Shown here in pieces: positions 1-8,420 of a stretch of 64,000 nucleotides of DNA. The stretch is from Enterocloster asparagiformis (GTDB taxonomy: Bacteria > Bacillota > Clostridia > Lachnospirales > Lachnospiraceae). Within the stretch, counting starts at the first letter, position 1, and each line of letters opens with the position of its first letter. The notes under the pieces were generated by a model. It saw only the letters and a program-made list of their open reading frames with translations. It did no database searches and was not told the DNA's origin. The position numbers and the translations under genes are program-made. Where the stretch lies: assembly GCA_018380885.1 (NCBI GenBank), contig JAGZSY010000030.1:1-64000 (forward strand), written 5' to 3'.

Positions 1-44
1 ATTATACTATAGGAACGTTTAAATGTAAATTCGCCGGCCGGGCG

Positions 45-74
45 CTTGCATCCGCCGCGGCTTCATGTTATGAT
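45..74 (+). promoter_or_regulatory. Possible upstream promoter
   Basis: TTGCAT (45-50), an 18-base spacer and TATGAT (69-74) preceded by TG one base upstream, i.e. an extended -10. It would start a transcript near base 81 that crosses a small hairpin (GCGGAA/TTCCGC) and runs toward recA. Bases 75-216 hold no convincing gene. It could be a second recA promoter or belong to a small untranslated RNA. This is a pattern match only. Confidence 0.3.
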
Positions 75-216
75 AAAAACACTTCTGCGGAAGTTCTTTC
101 CGCGTGATGCTTCTGGTTGAATCCGCGCGCAGATCGCCGCATTTTCACAGAAAAGAATTGTAAACGACAGAGCGAAAGCGGGAGGTGGTGCGCCTATGGC
201 CGGATGAAATTTGTGG

Positions 217-245
217 TTGACATTTTAATGGAACTATACTATGAT
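217..245 (+). promoter_or_regulatory. recA promoter (sigma-A type)
   Basis: TTGACA (217-222), exactly 17 bases, then TATGAT (240-245). Transcription should start near base 252, just upstream of a LexA-type box, which is the usual layout of a repressible SOS promoter. Confidence 0.75.
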
Positions 246-258
246 GATAACTAGAAAA

Positions 259-272
259 AGAACATTTGTTCG
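259..272 (+). promoter_or_regulatory. LexA (SOS) box of recA
   Basis: The palindrome GAAC-ATTT-GTTC (260-271), flanked by A and G, matches the Gram-positive LexA/DinR box GAAC-N4-GTTC perfectly. It lies just after the predicted transcription start and about 15 bases before the recA ATG, so LexA bound here would block transcription. Family knowledge: recA is autoregulated through LexA cleavage in Firmicutes. lexA itself is not in this window. Confidence 0.78.
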
Positions 273-286
273 CATTGGAGGACGCT

Positions 287-1393
287 ATGGCGAAAGAAGA
301 GAAGGTAATGGTCAACAACCGCAACATGAATCGTGAAGATAAGCTGAAAGCGCTGGACGCGGCGCTGACTCAGATTGAGAAGGCATATGGCAAGGGCTCT
401 GTGATGAAGCTGGGCGATTCCGGAGTCAATATGAACATAGAGACAATCCCCACCGGCTCCATCAGCCTGGACATTGCTCTGGGCCTGGGCGGCATACCCA
501 AGGGCAGAGTCATCGAGGTTTACGGACCCGAGTCCTCCGGTAAGACCACGGTGGCCCTGCACATGGTGGCCGAGGTGCAGAAGCGCGGCGGCATCGCCGG
601 CTTTATCGACGCCGAGCACGCCCTGGACCCCGTGTACGCCAAGAACATCGGGGTGGATATCGACAACCTGTACATTTCCCAGCCCGACAACGGCGAGCAG
701 GCCCTGGAGATCACTGAGACTATGGTGCGCTCCGGAGCGGTGGACATCGTGATCGTGGACTCCGTCGCAGCCCTGGTTCCCAAGGCCGAGATCGACGGAG
801 AGATGGGCGACTCCCACGTGGGCCTGCAGGCCCGCCTGATGTCCCAGGCCCTGCGCAAGCTGACCGCCGTGATCAGCAAGTCCAACTGCGTGGTTATTTT
901 TATCAACCAGCTGCGTGAGAAGGTGGGCGTGATGTTCGGCAACCCGGAGACCACCACCGGCGGACGCGCCCTGAAGTTCTACGCCTCTGTGCGCCTGGAT
1001 GTGCGCCGGATCGAGACCTTAAAGCAGGGCGGGGAGGTGATCGGCAACCGCGTCCGCGTCAAGGTTGTGAAGAACAAGATCGCGCCGCCGTTCAAGGAGG
1101 CCGAGTTCGATATCATGTTCGGCAAGGGAATCTCCCGGGAGGGCGATATCCTGGATCTGGCGGCCAAGGACAACATCATTGAGAAGAGCGGCGCCTGGTT
1201 CGCCTACGGCGGCTCCAAGATCGGACAGGGACGCGAGAACGCCAAGCAGTACCTGGCGGACAATCCGGACATTCTGGCCGAGGTGGAGGAGAAGGTCCGC
1301 ACCAAGTACGGTCTGGCTCCGGCCCACGACAGCCTGCCCAGCAAGGACGAGGAGCCCAAGCTGCTGTTCGACGAGTCTGAGGGAGAGAAGTAA
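287..1393 (+). CDS. recA: RecA recombinase
   Basis: RecA, the ATP-dependent strand-exchange protein that also triggers LexA self-cleavage in the SOS response; cytoplasmic and DNA-bound. The protein has 368 residues, normal for the family. The Walker A motif GPESSGKT is at residues 80-87, followed by the Walker B-type stretch ending in VDSVAAL and the DNA-binding loop region near [14 protein letters not shown]. The C-terminus is acidic, as usual. The ATG at 287 is chosen because GGAGG lies 5 bases upstream; an in-frame ATG at 266 lies inside the LexA box and has no ribosome site. The downstream neighbour recX encodes its modulator. Expression should be damage-inducible through the box at 259-272. 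Confidence 0.98.
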   Translation: MAKEEKVMVNNRNMNREDKLKALDAALTQIEKAYGKGSVMKLGDSGVNMNIETIPTGSISLDIALGLGGIPKGRVIEVYGPESSGKTTVALHMVAEVQKRGGIAGFIDAEHALDPVYAKNIGVDIDNLYISQPDNGEQALEITETMVRSGAVDIVIVDSVAALVPKAEIDGEMGDSHVGLQARLMSQALRKLTAVISKSNCVVIFINQLREKVGVMFGNPETTTGGRALKFYASVRLDVRRIETLKQGGEVIGNRVRVKVVKNKIAPPFKEAEFDIMFGKGISREGDILDLAAKDNIIEKSGAWFAYGGSKIGQGRENAKQYLADNPDILAEVEEKVRTKYGLAPAHDSLPSKDEEPKLLFDESEGEK

Positions 1394-1485
1394 GGACATA
1401 CCTGACCCGGCGCCGTCCCGAGGAGGGAGCGGCGCCGCCGGGGATTTGGGCCTGCGGATGAAAAATTGAGAGGAGCGTGGAAGAT

Positions 1486-2097
1486 ATGAGGATCACTTCC
1501 ATTGCCCCGGTGGACAAACGAAAGTGCAAAGTCTTTGTGGATGAAGGCTTTGCCTTTGTTTTATACCGGGGGGAGATCGAACGCCTGGGGCTTGTGCAGG
1601 GAGGGGAATTGTCCAGGGAGCTGTACCGGCAGATTGAGACGGAGATATTGAACCGCAGGGCCAGGGAACGCAGCGTGGACCTGCTGAAGGCCTCGGACAA
1701 GAGCGAGGGCCAGATACGCAGCCGCCTGGAGGAGGACGGGTTTCCACGTCCCGTGATCGACCGCACCATTGACCTGCTAAAAAAGCACCGTTACGTGGAC
1801 GACGAGGCCTTTGCCAGGCGCTATGTGGAGAACGGAGGGACCAGAAAGAGCCGCCGCCAGCTGGCCTACGAGCTGCGCCAGAAGGGCGTGGACAGCGAGC
1901 TGGTGGATGAGGCACTGCGGGAGTCGGCCCCGCCTGAGGAGGAGACGGTCCGCCGTCTTGTGCAAAAAAAAGTGGGGAATCCGTCGGAGCTTTCCCGGGA
2001 GGAATTACAGAAATTGTACGCATTTCTGGGCCGCAAGGGCTATTCCTACGAGGTGATCCGCCGGGTGATCGGCGAAATATGCGATGAATATCAGTGA
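1486..2097 (+). CDS. recX: Regulatory protein RecX
   Basis: RecX binds the RecA filament and limits or modulates RecA activity. The protein (203 residues from the ATG at 1486) shows the family's repeated three-helix modules: segments such as RSRLEEDGFPRPVIDRTID and LKKHRYVDDEAFARRYVEN are typical RecX repeats, with two more toward the C-terminus. Start choice: AGGAG at 1471-1475 is 10 bases from the ATG at 1486; an in-frame GTG at 1477 is too close to that site. It lies 92 bases after recA, the normal genetic context, and probably shares its SOS-regulated transcript. No terminator is visible between the two genes. Confidence 0.93.
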   Translation: MRITSIAPVDKRKCKVFVDEGFAFVLYRGEIERLGLVQGGELSRELYRQIETEILNRRARERSVDLLKASDKSEGQIRSRLEEDGFPRPVIDRTIDLLKKHRYVDDEAFARRYVENGGTRKSRRQLAYELRQKGVDSELVDEALRESAPPEEETVRRLVQKKVGNPSELSREELQKLYAFLGRKGYSYEVIRRVIGEICDEYQ

Positions 2098-2169
2098 TGG
2101 ACCGCCAGGAGCGCCTCTGACGGTTTTGTTCATATTGTCTGGATTTGTGCGAAAACAGGGTGAATATAC

Positions 2170-2198
2170 TTGACACAATACTGAAAAACGTATAAAAT
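2170..2198 (+). promoter_or_regulatory. rny promoter
   Basis: TTGACA (2170-2175), 17 bases, TAAAAT (2193-2198). It gives a 5' leader of about 45 bases before the GTG start of the RNase Y gene, so rny need not depend on the SOS-controlled recA-recX transcript. Confidence 0.6.
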
Positions 2199-2247
2199 TA
2201 ATATGTTGTATTTCGTACAATGAAAATCAAATAGAGGAGGTGCTCCT

Positions 2248-3795
2248 GTGTTGCAGATAGTGGTCCCATCACTGATAGTCGGGATAATAGTGGCTATTAT
2301 TACCTGGTTTGCCGCCCGTTCCTACGAACGGAAACAGTACGACTGTAAAGTTGGAAGTGCGGAAGAAAAATCCAGAGAAATAATAGATGAAGCATTAAAA
2401 ACTGCGGAGACAAAGAAGCGAGAAGCTCTCCTGGAAGCCAAGGAAGAATCCTTAAAGACAAAGAATGAACTGGAAAAGGAAACCAAGGAGAGAAGAGCAG
2501 AACTTCAACGTTACGAGAAGCGCGTGTTGAGCAAGGAAGAGAACGTTGAGAAAAAGGCAGATGCCCTGGAAAAGAAGGAGGCTGACCTTGTCAGAAGAGA
2601 GAATGTTCTGAGCAAGCGCAGTGCAGAAGTGGAAGCCCAATATGAAAAAGGCATACAGGAACTGGAGCGGATATCCGGTCTGACCTCCGAACAGGCAAAA
2701 GAGTATCTTTTAAAATCTGTTGAAGAAGATGTAAAGCATGACACAGCGAAGTTAATTAAGGAACTTGAACACAAAGCAAAGGAAGAAGCGGACAAGAAGG
2801 CAAGAGATCTGGTTGTGACGGCGATTCAGCGCTGCGCGGCGGATCACGTGGCGGAGACCACCGTTTCCGTCGTACAGCTTCCCAATGATGAGATGAAGGG
2901 CCGCATCATCGGCCGCGAGGGACGCAATATCCGTACCCTTGAGACTCTGACGGGCGTGGAATTGATTATCGACGATACCCCGGAGGCAGTGGTGTTGTCC
3001 GGGTTTGATCCCATTCGAAGAGAAGTTGCCAGAATTGCTCTGGAGCGCTTGATTGTGGACGGGCGTATTCATCCGGCCAGAATCGAGGAGATGGTAGAAA
3101 AAGCACAAAAAGAAGTGGAGACCAACATGCGCGAGGAAGGCGAGGCGGCATGTCTTGAGGTTGGCATCCACGGCATTCATCCTGAACTGATTAAGTTGCT
3201 TGGTAAGATGAAGTTTAGAACAAGCTATGGACAGAACGCATTAAAACATTCAATCGAGGTTGCACAGCTGTCGGGACTTTTGGCGGCGGAGCTTGGAGTG
3301 GATGTACGTTTGGCGAAACGTGCCGGTTTATTACATGACATTGGTAAATCCGTTGACCATGATATGGAAGGCACACACGTGCAGCTGGGCGCAGATCTCT
3401 GCAAGAAGTACAAGGAGTCTGCAACCGTGATCAATGCGGTGGAGTCCCATCATGGCGATGTTGAACCGAACAGTCTGATCTCCTGTATTGTGCAGGCTGC
3501 GGATACCATTTCCGCGGCAAGGCCCGGTGCAAGGCGTGAGACGTTGGAGACATATACAAACAGATTGAAACAGTTAGAAGATATTACCAACTCCTTCAAG
3601 GGAGTGGACAAGTCTTTTGCCATTCAGGCAGGTCGGGAAGTTCGAATTATGGTGGTTCCGGAACAGATCAATGACGACGGCATGGTATTGCTGGCCAGAG
3701 ACATTTCGAAACGCATCGAGAGCGAACTGGAGTATCCGGGACAGATCAAGGTGAACGTGATCCGTGAATCGAGAGTGACGGATTACGCGAAGTAA
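2248..3795 (+). CDS. rny: Ribonuclease Y
   Basis: RNase Y is the membrane-anchored endoribonuclease that starts bulk mRNA decay in many Firmicutes. The layout is canonical at 515 residues: an N-terminal membrane anchor (about residues 3-24), a long charged coiled coil (about 35-190), a KH RNA-binding domain with the signature [15 protein letters not shown] (about 215-230), and an HD hydrolase domain with [12 protein letters not shown] (near residue 370) carrying the metal-binding His-Asp pair. It starts at GTG 2248, 6 bases after GAGGAGGT. The recA-recX-rny order is common in Clostridia. A strong terminator follows at once. Confidence 0.97.
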   Translation: MLQIVVPSLIVGIIVAIITWFAARSYERKQYDCKVGSAEEKSREIIDEALKTAETKKREALLEAKEESLKTKNELEKETKERRAELQRYEKRVLSKEENVEKKADALEKKEADLVRRENVLSKRSAEVEAQYEKGIQELERISGLTSEQAKEYLLKSVEEDVKHDTAKLIKELEHKAKEEADKKARDLVVTAIQRCAADHVAETTVSVVQLPNDEMKGRIIGREGRNIRTLETLTGVELIIDDTPEAVVLSGFDPIRREVARIALERLIVDGRIHPARIEEMVEKAQKEVETNMREEGEAACLEVGIHGIHPELIKLLGKMKFRTSYGQNALKHSIEVAQLSGLLAAELGVDVRLAKRAGLLHDIGKSVDHDMEGTHVQLGADLCKKYKESATVINAVESHHGDVEPNSLISCIVQAADTISAARPGARRETLETYTNRLKQLEDITNSFKGVDKSFAIQAGREVRIMVVPEQINDDGMVLLARDISKRIESELEYPGQIKVNVIRESRVTDYAK

Positions 3796-3818
3796 TTGCT
3801 CAAAGTGAAAAAGATAAA

Positions 3819-3869
3819 TGCCCTAAAGCTGTAGAAAGCTAGTATTTCTACGGTTTTAGGGCATTTTTT
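3819..3869 (+). terminator. Terminator after rny
   Basis: A long hairpin: TGCCCTAAA (3819-3827) pairs with TTTAGGGCA (3855-3863) and GTAGAAA (3831-3837) with TTTCTAC (3845-3851), followed by six T. It separates rny from the convergent regulator gene. Confidence 0.88.
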
Positions 3870-3891
3870 GCTTGTAATTGGCCGGGCCGTT

Positions 3892-5373
3892 TTATTCGGC
3901 GCTGCCTCCCGCCAGGGGGCAGAGGTCCCCGGGGCCGGGAATCAGGATGGCGTCTGCACCCGCGATTCCCAGCTGCAGCAGCTCCTCCCTGGTCACGCGC
4001 AGCTCGTGGAGCAGAAGGCGCTCCATGGCGGAGGAAAAGACCGCGATATCCCCCTGCTCCAAGGCGTCGGTCATGCGGTCAAAACAGGGGATGAAATGCA
4101 AGTTGACGTTTTCCTGCTTTTCCCTCAAACCGCGCAGCGGATATCCCCAGAAGAGAAGCCGCAGAAATACGGAATACACGGTCCGTATGGTCTCGCAGGG
4201 GGCGTGCTCTGCCAACAGCTCCAGCGAGGCGTACGCCACCAGTTCATAGTGCCCGCCGCTTTTTAAAGCCTGCAGGCGTTTCTTCCACCGGCAGAGCGCG
4301 CCTGCGTCCAGACGGGCCAGGGTGATCTCGAACACCGCTCTGGCGGACAGCGCGAATATCTGCAAGCCCTCCGCCATATCGCAAAGCCGTCTCTGGATAA
4401 CCGGATGGGTGAAATCGCAGTTATCCGCGCTCTGGGCGGGCGGGAGCACGCGGGCTCCAAGGGGGCGGGACGATTTGACCGCGCCGATGCTGTTTAACAG
4501 GCAGAGCGCCCGGCGGATGGTGCTGACGGAGACGCCCTTTTCAGCCGCAAGCCGCTGGGCCGGGGGCAGGTAGCTCCCCACGGGATATATGCCGCGGCTG
4601 ATTGCGATTAAAAGCTCGATTGCCAGGGAATAGCGCAGCTGGGAGGCTTTCTTGTAGGCATCCCAGCGGAAGGCCGCGGTTTCTTTTGGGGGCTGGATTA
4701 AATCCGTATCCTGGTATAACCGGGTCAGGGCGCCGGCGAACTGGTCGTGCAGGGCGCTTAGGACGCCGGGCAGCGCGCTCCACTCCCCGCCGCGGCGCAG
4801 GGCCGCAGCATCCCGTATCCGGGCCAGGACGTTTTCCCGGAACCCGGCGTCGCCCATGAAGCCGAAATAATAGCCGTGATCCAGCAGGTAGATATACCGG
4901 ATCAGCCGCATAAGAAGCTCGTTTCCCAGGCAGCCATATTTTTCTTCCACATAGCTCCACAGGTCATAGGGGGTGAGTAAATCCCCGGCGCCAAGCCGCG
5001 CTATGCGGTCCAGCAGGTCCGAGGGCCCGCGCTTTAAGGCAAAGTATTGAATCTGCCCGAACAGCGGCCACATGGAGCTGCTCAAATCGGCCAGCGCGTT
5101 TTTCCGGCAGGCGTAAAACATCCCGATGTTCCGTCTGATATCCTGGGGCCCATAGCTCACCGCCACCCTGGCTCCGGCCTTTTGGGACAGGGAGATATAG
5201 CCCTCCTGCCGCAGGCGGTGGTAGGCCGGGTTCACGGTGTCCAGGGATACGTGGAAATGCCTGCACAGCTCCTCCATGGAGGGCAGGGTTTCCCCATATG
5301 AGTAGAACCCAAATTGAATTTGCGTCAGAAAAAATTGATAGATTGCCTGGTGCAGCTCCAGCTCGTCCTCCAC
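3892..5373 (-). CDS. GntR-type regulator with two winged helices
   Basis: A 493-residue predicted DNA-binding regulator. Residues 8-72 form a GntR-type winged helix (GETLPSMEELCRHFHVS, then a wing ending GARVAVS). A second copy of the same fold sits at about 245-312 (GSYLPPAQRLAAEKGVSVST, ending GARVL). Each is followed by a mostly helical region of about 150 residues without a motif I can name. Ordinary GntR proteins have one winged helix and about 240 residues, so this may be an internally duplicated regulator. It starts at GTG (complement of 5371-5373) behind AAGGAGG. It is divergent from two hybrid kinases that have no obvious DNA-binding output, so it may act with them; that is inference. 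Confidence 0.72.
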   Translation of the reverse strand: MEDELELHQAIYQFFLTQIQFGFYSYGETLPSMEELCRHFHVSLDTVNPAYHRLRQEGYISLSQKAGARVAVSYGPQDIRRNIGMFYACRKNALADLSSSMWPLFGQIQYFALKRGPSDLLDRIARLGAGDLLTPYDLWSYVEEKYGCLGNELLMRLIRYIYLLDHGYYFGFMGDAGFRENVLARIRDAAALRRGGEWSALPGVLSALHDQFAGALTRLYQDTDLIQPPKETAAFRWDAYKKASQLRYSLAIELLIAISRGIYPVGSYLPPAQRLAAEKGVSVSTIRRALCLLNSIGAVKSSRPLGARVLPPAQSADNCDFTHPVIQRRLCDMAEGLQIFALSARAVFEITLARLDAGALCRWKKRLQALKSGGHYELVAYASLELLAEHAPCETIRTVYSVFLRLLFWGYPLRGLREKQENVNLHFIPCFDRMTDALEQGDIAVFSSAMERLLLHELRVTREELLQLGIAGADAILIPGPGDLCPLAGGSAE

Positions 5374-5452
5374 GATTGCGAATCCTCCTTCCGGTACATA
5401 TCAAACATTTTAACATTTTCCGGCGCTTTTTTCCATGATGCCCAGCATATTA

Positions 5453-5481
5453 TTGCTATTTTCGACAACCTTTGCTATACT
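5453..5481 (+). promoter_or_regulatory. Promoter of the hybrid-kinase pair
   Basis: TTGCTA (5453-5458), 17 bases, TATACT (5476-5481) with TG one base upstream (extended -10). It lies in the 176-base region between the divergent GntR-type gene and the first kinase. A weaker match on the opposite strand (TGGAAA-17-TAAAAT) could serve the regulator. Confidence 0.62.
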
Positions 5482-5549
5482 CTGATTAATATTGAATGTG
5501 AGCGATTGCCGTAAAAGAATGGGTTGTATCGGAAAAAGAGCGGTCTCGC

Positions 5550-8363
5550 ATGCGCGCAGGTGAAAAGAGGCAGGAAATGTGTAAAAATATGGAAACTCAG
5601 TGTTCTGTGGGAGAAGCGGCGGGTGCGGCCGTTTTATGTCCGGCGGCGGTCAACAGGCTTAAAACCGGAGTGATCTGCTGCCTGTTGGATGAAGGGCTGA
5701 CGTTCCTGTGGGGGAACGCGAGCTTTTTTAAGCGCATCCGCTGCACTGAAAGGGATTACCGTTGCCGCTATGGCGGGCTGAGCCGGTATTACGCGGATTA
5801 TCCCGAGGATTTGAAACTGATTGAACAGGCTCTGGCGCTGGCGAAGGACGGCGGGGATCCCAATATTGAGCTGACGGTCCGGCTTCCCCTGAAGGAGGGC
5901 GGTTTTCTTTGGACCCAGCTTTCCGGGACGGTGATGGACGACCCGGCCGCCGGGGGAGCTGTGTTCCAGGCCGAATTTGCGGATGTCAGCGCCCTGACGG
6001 CTCAAAAGGAGGAGCAGACCCGCCTCCACCACCAGAAGCTGGGCTATTTCCGATGGATGATGGACACATACGTGGGAAACGTCTACGTCAGCGATATGGA
6101 CACCTATGAGCTTCTGTATCTGAACAAGAGCTCCTGCGAAACCCTGGGGCTTACCTCCTATAAAGCGCTGGGGCGCAAATGCTACGAGGTCATTCAGGGC
6201 AGAACCGCGCCCTGCCCGTTCTGCACCAACGACAAGCTGCGGGAGGAATCGGTTTACGAGTGGGAGTTCGACAATCCCGTTTTAGGGAAAACCTTTATGA
6301 TTAAAAACCGGGCCATTGAGTGGGAGGGGCGCAGGGTGCGCATCGAGCTGTCCCACGACATGCACAGCGCGGAGTTTAAGCTGGCGAAAAAGGACCAGGA
6401 GCGGGATGCGATCATCCAGACCGTGCCCGGCGGGTTCGTGCGGGTGGACGCAAGGGATATGCGGACCGTGCTCTGGTATGGCGGCGGATTTTTGGATATG
6501 ATCGGGTTCACCAGGGAGGAGTTTGAAAATGATCTGCACAGCCAGTGCAGCTATATGCACCCGGACGATGCCCAGCGGGCCGTGCAAATCATGCAGAGCG
6601 CAAAGGAAACTGGCAGAAAAACAGCGGTGGAAGGCCGCATCATCACCAGGGACGGGACGATCAAAATCCTGACCATGACTTACAGCTATGTCAGCGCAGA
6701 GGACAGCTGGGACGGCATCCCTTCCTTTTACAGCGCGGGAATCGACGTGACCAGGGAGCGGGAGGAGCAGGCGCGCCAGCGCCGGGCCCTGGAGGACGCC
6801 TACCAGGCTTCGCGGGTGGCAAACGAGGCCAAGACAAACTTCCTCTCCTCCATGTCCCACGATATCCGCACGCCGATGAACGCGATCATGGGCATGTCGG
6901 TGATCGCCCAGGCGAACATAAACACGCCGGAAAAGGTGGAGGACTGCCTGAAGAAGATCAGCTTGTCCAGCAAGCATCTGCTGGGGCTGATCAACGAAGT
7001 GCTGGACATGTCCAAAATCGAGAGCGGGAAAGTCGATCTGTCCTCGGAGGAGGTTTCGCTGCCGGAGCTGATCAAGGGAGTTATGGACATATGCCGCCCT
7101 CTGGTGACCCAGAAGAACCAGGACCTGCGCATCAGCGCCGACCATGTAAGACATGAGAAGGTGGTGACGGACATGGGGCGGATGCAGCAGGTTCTGATGA
7201 ACCTGCTCTCCAACGCGGTGAAATACACCCCGGAAGGCGGTATCATCAGCCTGAGACTCAGGGAGCGGCCGTCCACGGTGCCGGGGCGGGCCCAGTATGA
7301 GTTTATTGTGGAGGACAACGGAATCGGCATGTCCGAGGAGTTCGTGAAACACATTTTCGAGCCCTTCACCCGCGCGGAGGATTCCCGTATCAGCAAAACC
7401 CAGGGAACGGGGCTGGGCATGACGATCACGGAGAATATCGTGCGCATGATGAACGGCACCATTGAGGTCAAGACCAAGCTGGGGGTGGGAAGCCAGTTTA
7501 TTTTCGCCGTCGCCCTGGAGCTTTGCCAGGAGGAAAACAGCTGCGGCGAGGAGCTGGCTGGCCTTTCCGTGCTGGTGGTTGACGACGACCAGGTGGTGTG
7601 CGAGAGCGCGGCCGAATTGTTGAACGAACTGGGGATGCGCGGGGACTGGGTCCTGTCCGGAAGGCAGGCGGTGGCTCGCATTGTGCAGGCCCACGACAAT
7701 GCGGAGGACTATTTTTCAGTTATCGTGGATTGGCGGATGCCGGAAATGGACGGGTTGGAAACCGTACGGGCCATCCGCAGGAGGATGGGCCGCCATGTGC
7801 CCATTATTGTGATTTCAGCCTACGACTACTCCGATATAGAGGCGGAATTCCGGATGGCGGGCGCGGATGCCTTTATCGCCAAGCCGCTGTTTAAATCAAG
7901 GATGGCCTGCACCTTTCAAAAGTTCCGTCAGAGCAGCCAGGCGGAGCCGGTGGTACTGCCGGCAAGAGAGCGGTCCGCTACTGCGGGGAAGCGCATCCTG
8001 CTGGTGGAGGACAATGAGCTGAACCGGGAGATCGCGGACGAGCTGCTCCAGATGCAGGGATTTCTGGTGGACTTGGCTGAGGACGGACAGCAGGCGGTTG
8101 AGAAATTCCGGGCTTCGTGCCAGGGGGAGTACGGCTGCATCCTGATGGACATCCAGATGCCGGTTATGGACGGCTATCAGGCCACGGAAGCGATCCGCGC
8201 CATGCCGCGGGCCGACGCGCACAGTATCCCCATTATCGCGCTGACAGCCAACGCCTTCGCCTCCGACCTGGGCAAGGCTCACAGCGCCGGCATGAACGAT
8301 CACATCGCAAAGCCGATTGACGTGGATCAGCTGATGGAGATTCTGCGCAGATGGATGGGGTGA
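5550..8363 (+). CDS. PAS hybrid histidine kinase, two receiver domains
   Basis: A soluble hybrid sensor kinase of 937 residues with no membrane segment. Order: two to three PAS-like domains (about residues 30-150, 165-285, 290-405); a HisKA domain with phosphoacceptor His437 in MSHDIRTPMN; a HATPase domain with DNGIGMS and GTGLGM; and two receiver domains with phosphoacceptors Asp727 (DWRMPEMDG) and Asp867 (MDIQMPVMDG). The second PAS domain carries a CPFC motif (Cys222/Cys225). An alternative ATG at 5577 has GAGG 6 bases upstream and may be the true start. It is followed closely by a longer paralogue and is divergent from the double-GntR regulator. The signal is unknown. The kinase assignment is secure; the output is not. 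Confidence 0.92.
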   Translation: MRAGEKRQEMCKNMETQCSVGEAAGAAVLCPAAVNRLKTGVICCLLDEGLTFLWGNASFFKRIRCTERDYRCRYGGLSRYYADYPEDLKLIEQALALAKDGGDPNIELTVRLPLKEGGFLWTQLSGTVMDDPAAGGAVFQAEFADVSALTAQKEEQTRLHHQKLGYFRWMMDTYVGNVYVSDMDTYELLYLNKSSCETLGLTSYKALGRKCYEVIQGRTAPCPFCTNDKLREESVYEWEFDNPVLGKTFMIKNRAIEWEGRRVRIELSHDMHSAEFKLAKKDQERDAIIQTVPGGFVRVDARDMRTVLWYGGGFLDMIGFTREEFENDLHSQCSYMHPDDAQRAVQIMQSAKETGRKTAVEGRIITRDGTIKILTMTYSYVSAEDSWDGIPSFYSAGIDVTREREEQARQRRALEDAYQASRVANEAKTNFLSSMSHDIRTPMNAIMGMSVIAQANINTPEKVEDCLKKISLSSKHLLGLINEVLDMSKIESGKVDLSSEEVSLPELIKGVMDICRPLVTQKNQDLRISADHVRHEKVVTDMGRMQQVLMNLLSNAVKYTPEGGIISLRLRERPSTVPGRAQYEFIVEDNGIGMSEEFVKHIFEPFTRAEDSRISKTQGTGLGMTITENIVRMMNGTIEVKTKLGVGSQFIFAVALELCQEENSCGEELAGLSVLVVDDDQVVCESAAELLNELGMRGDWVLSGRQAVARIVQAHDNAEDYFSVIVDWRMPEMDGLETVRAIRRRMGRHVPIIVISAYDYSDIEAEFRMAGADAFIAKPLFKSRMACTFQKFRQSSQAEPVVLPARERSATAGKRILLVEDNELNREIADELLQMQGFLVDLAEDGQQAVEKFRASCQGEYGCILMDIQMPVMDGYQATEAIRAMPRADAHSIPIIALTANAFASDLGKAHSAGMNDHIAKPIDVDQLMEILRRWMG

Positions 8364-8420
8364 TCCATTTTGCTGATATCATATTGGGCGCCGGCAGCGC
8401 CGGGAAGGGAATTGATCGAT

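Noticed and set aside
266..286. Earlier in-frame ATG for recA at 266
   Set aside because: It lies within the LexA box and has no ribosome site; ATG 287 has GGAGG at 5 bases.
6282..7694. Long open frame on the minus strand across the first hybrid kinase (and similar ones across 9315-10403 and 36281-37474)
   Set aside because: These are antisense shadows caused by GC-rich third codon positions; the plus-strand proteins have clear domains, and the minus frames are rich in His, Gly and Pro with no motif.
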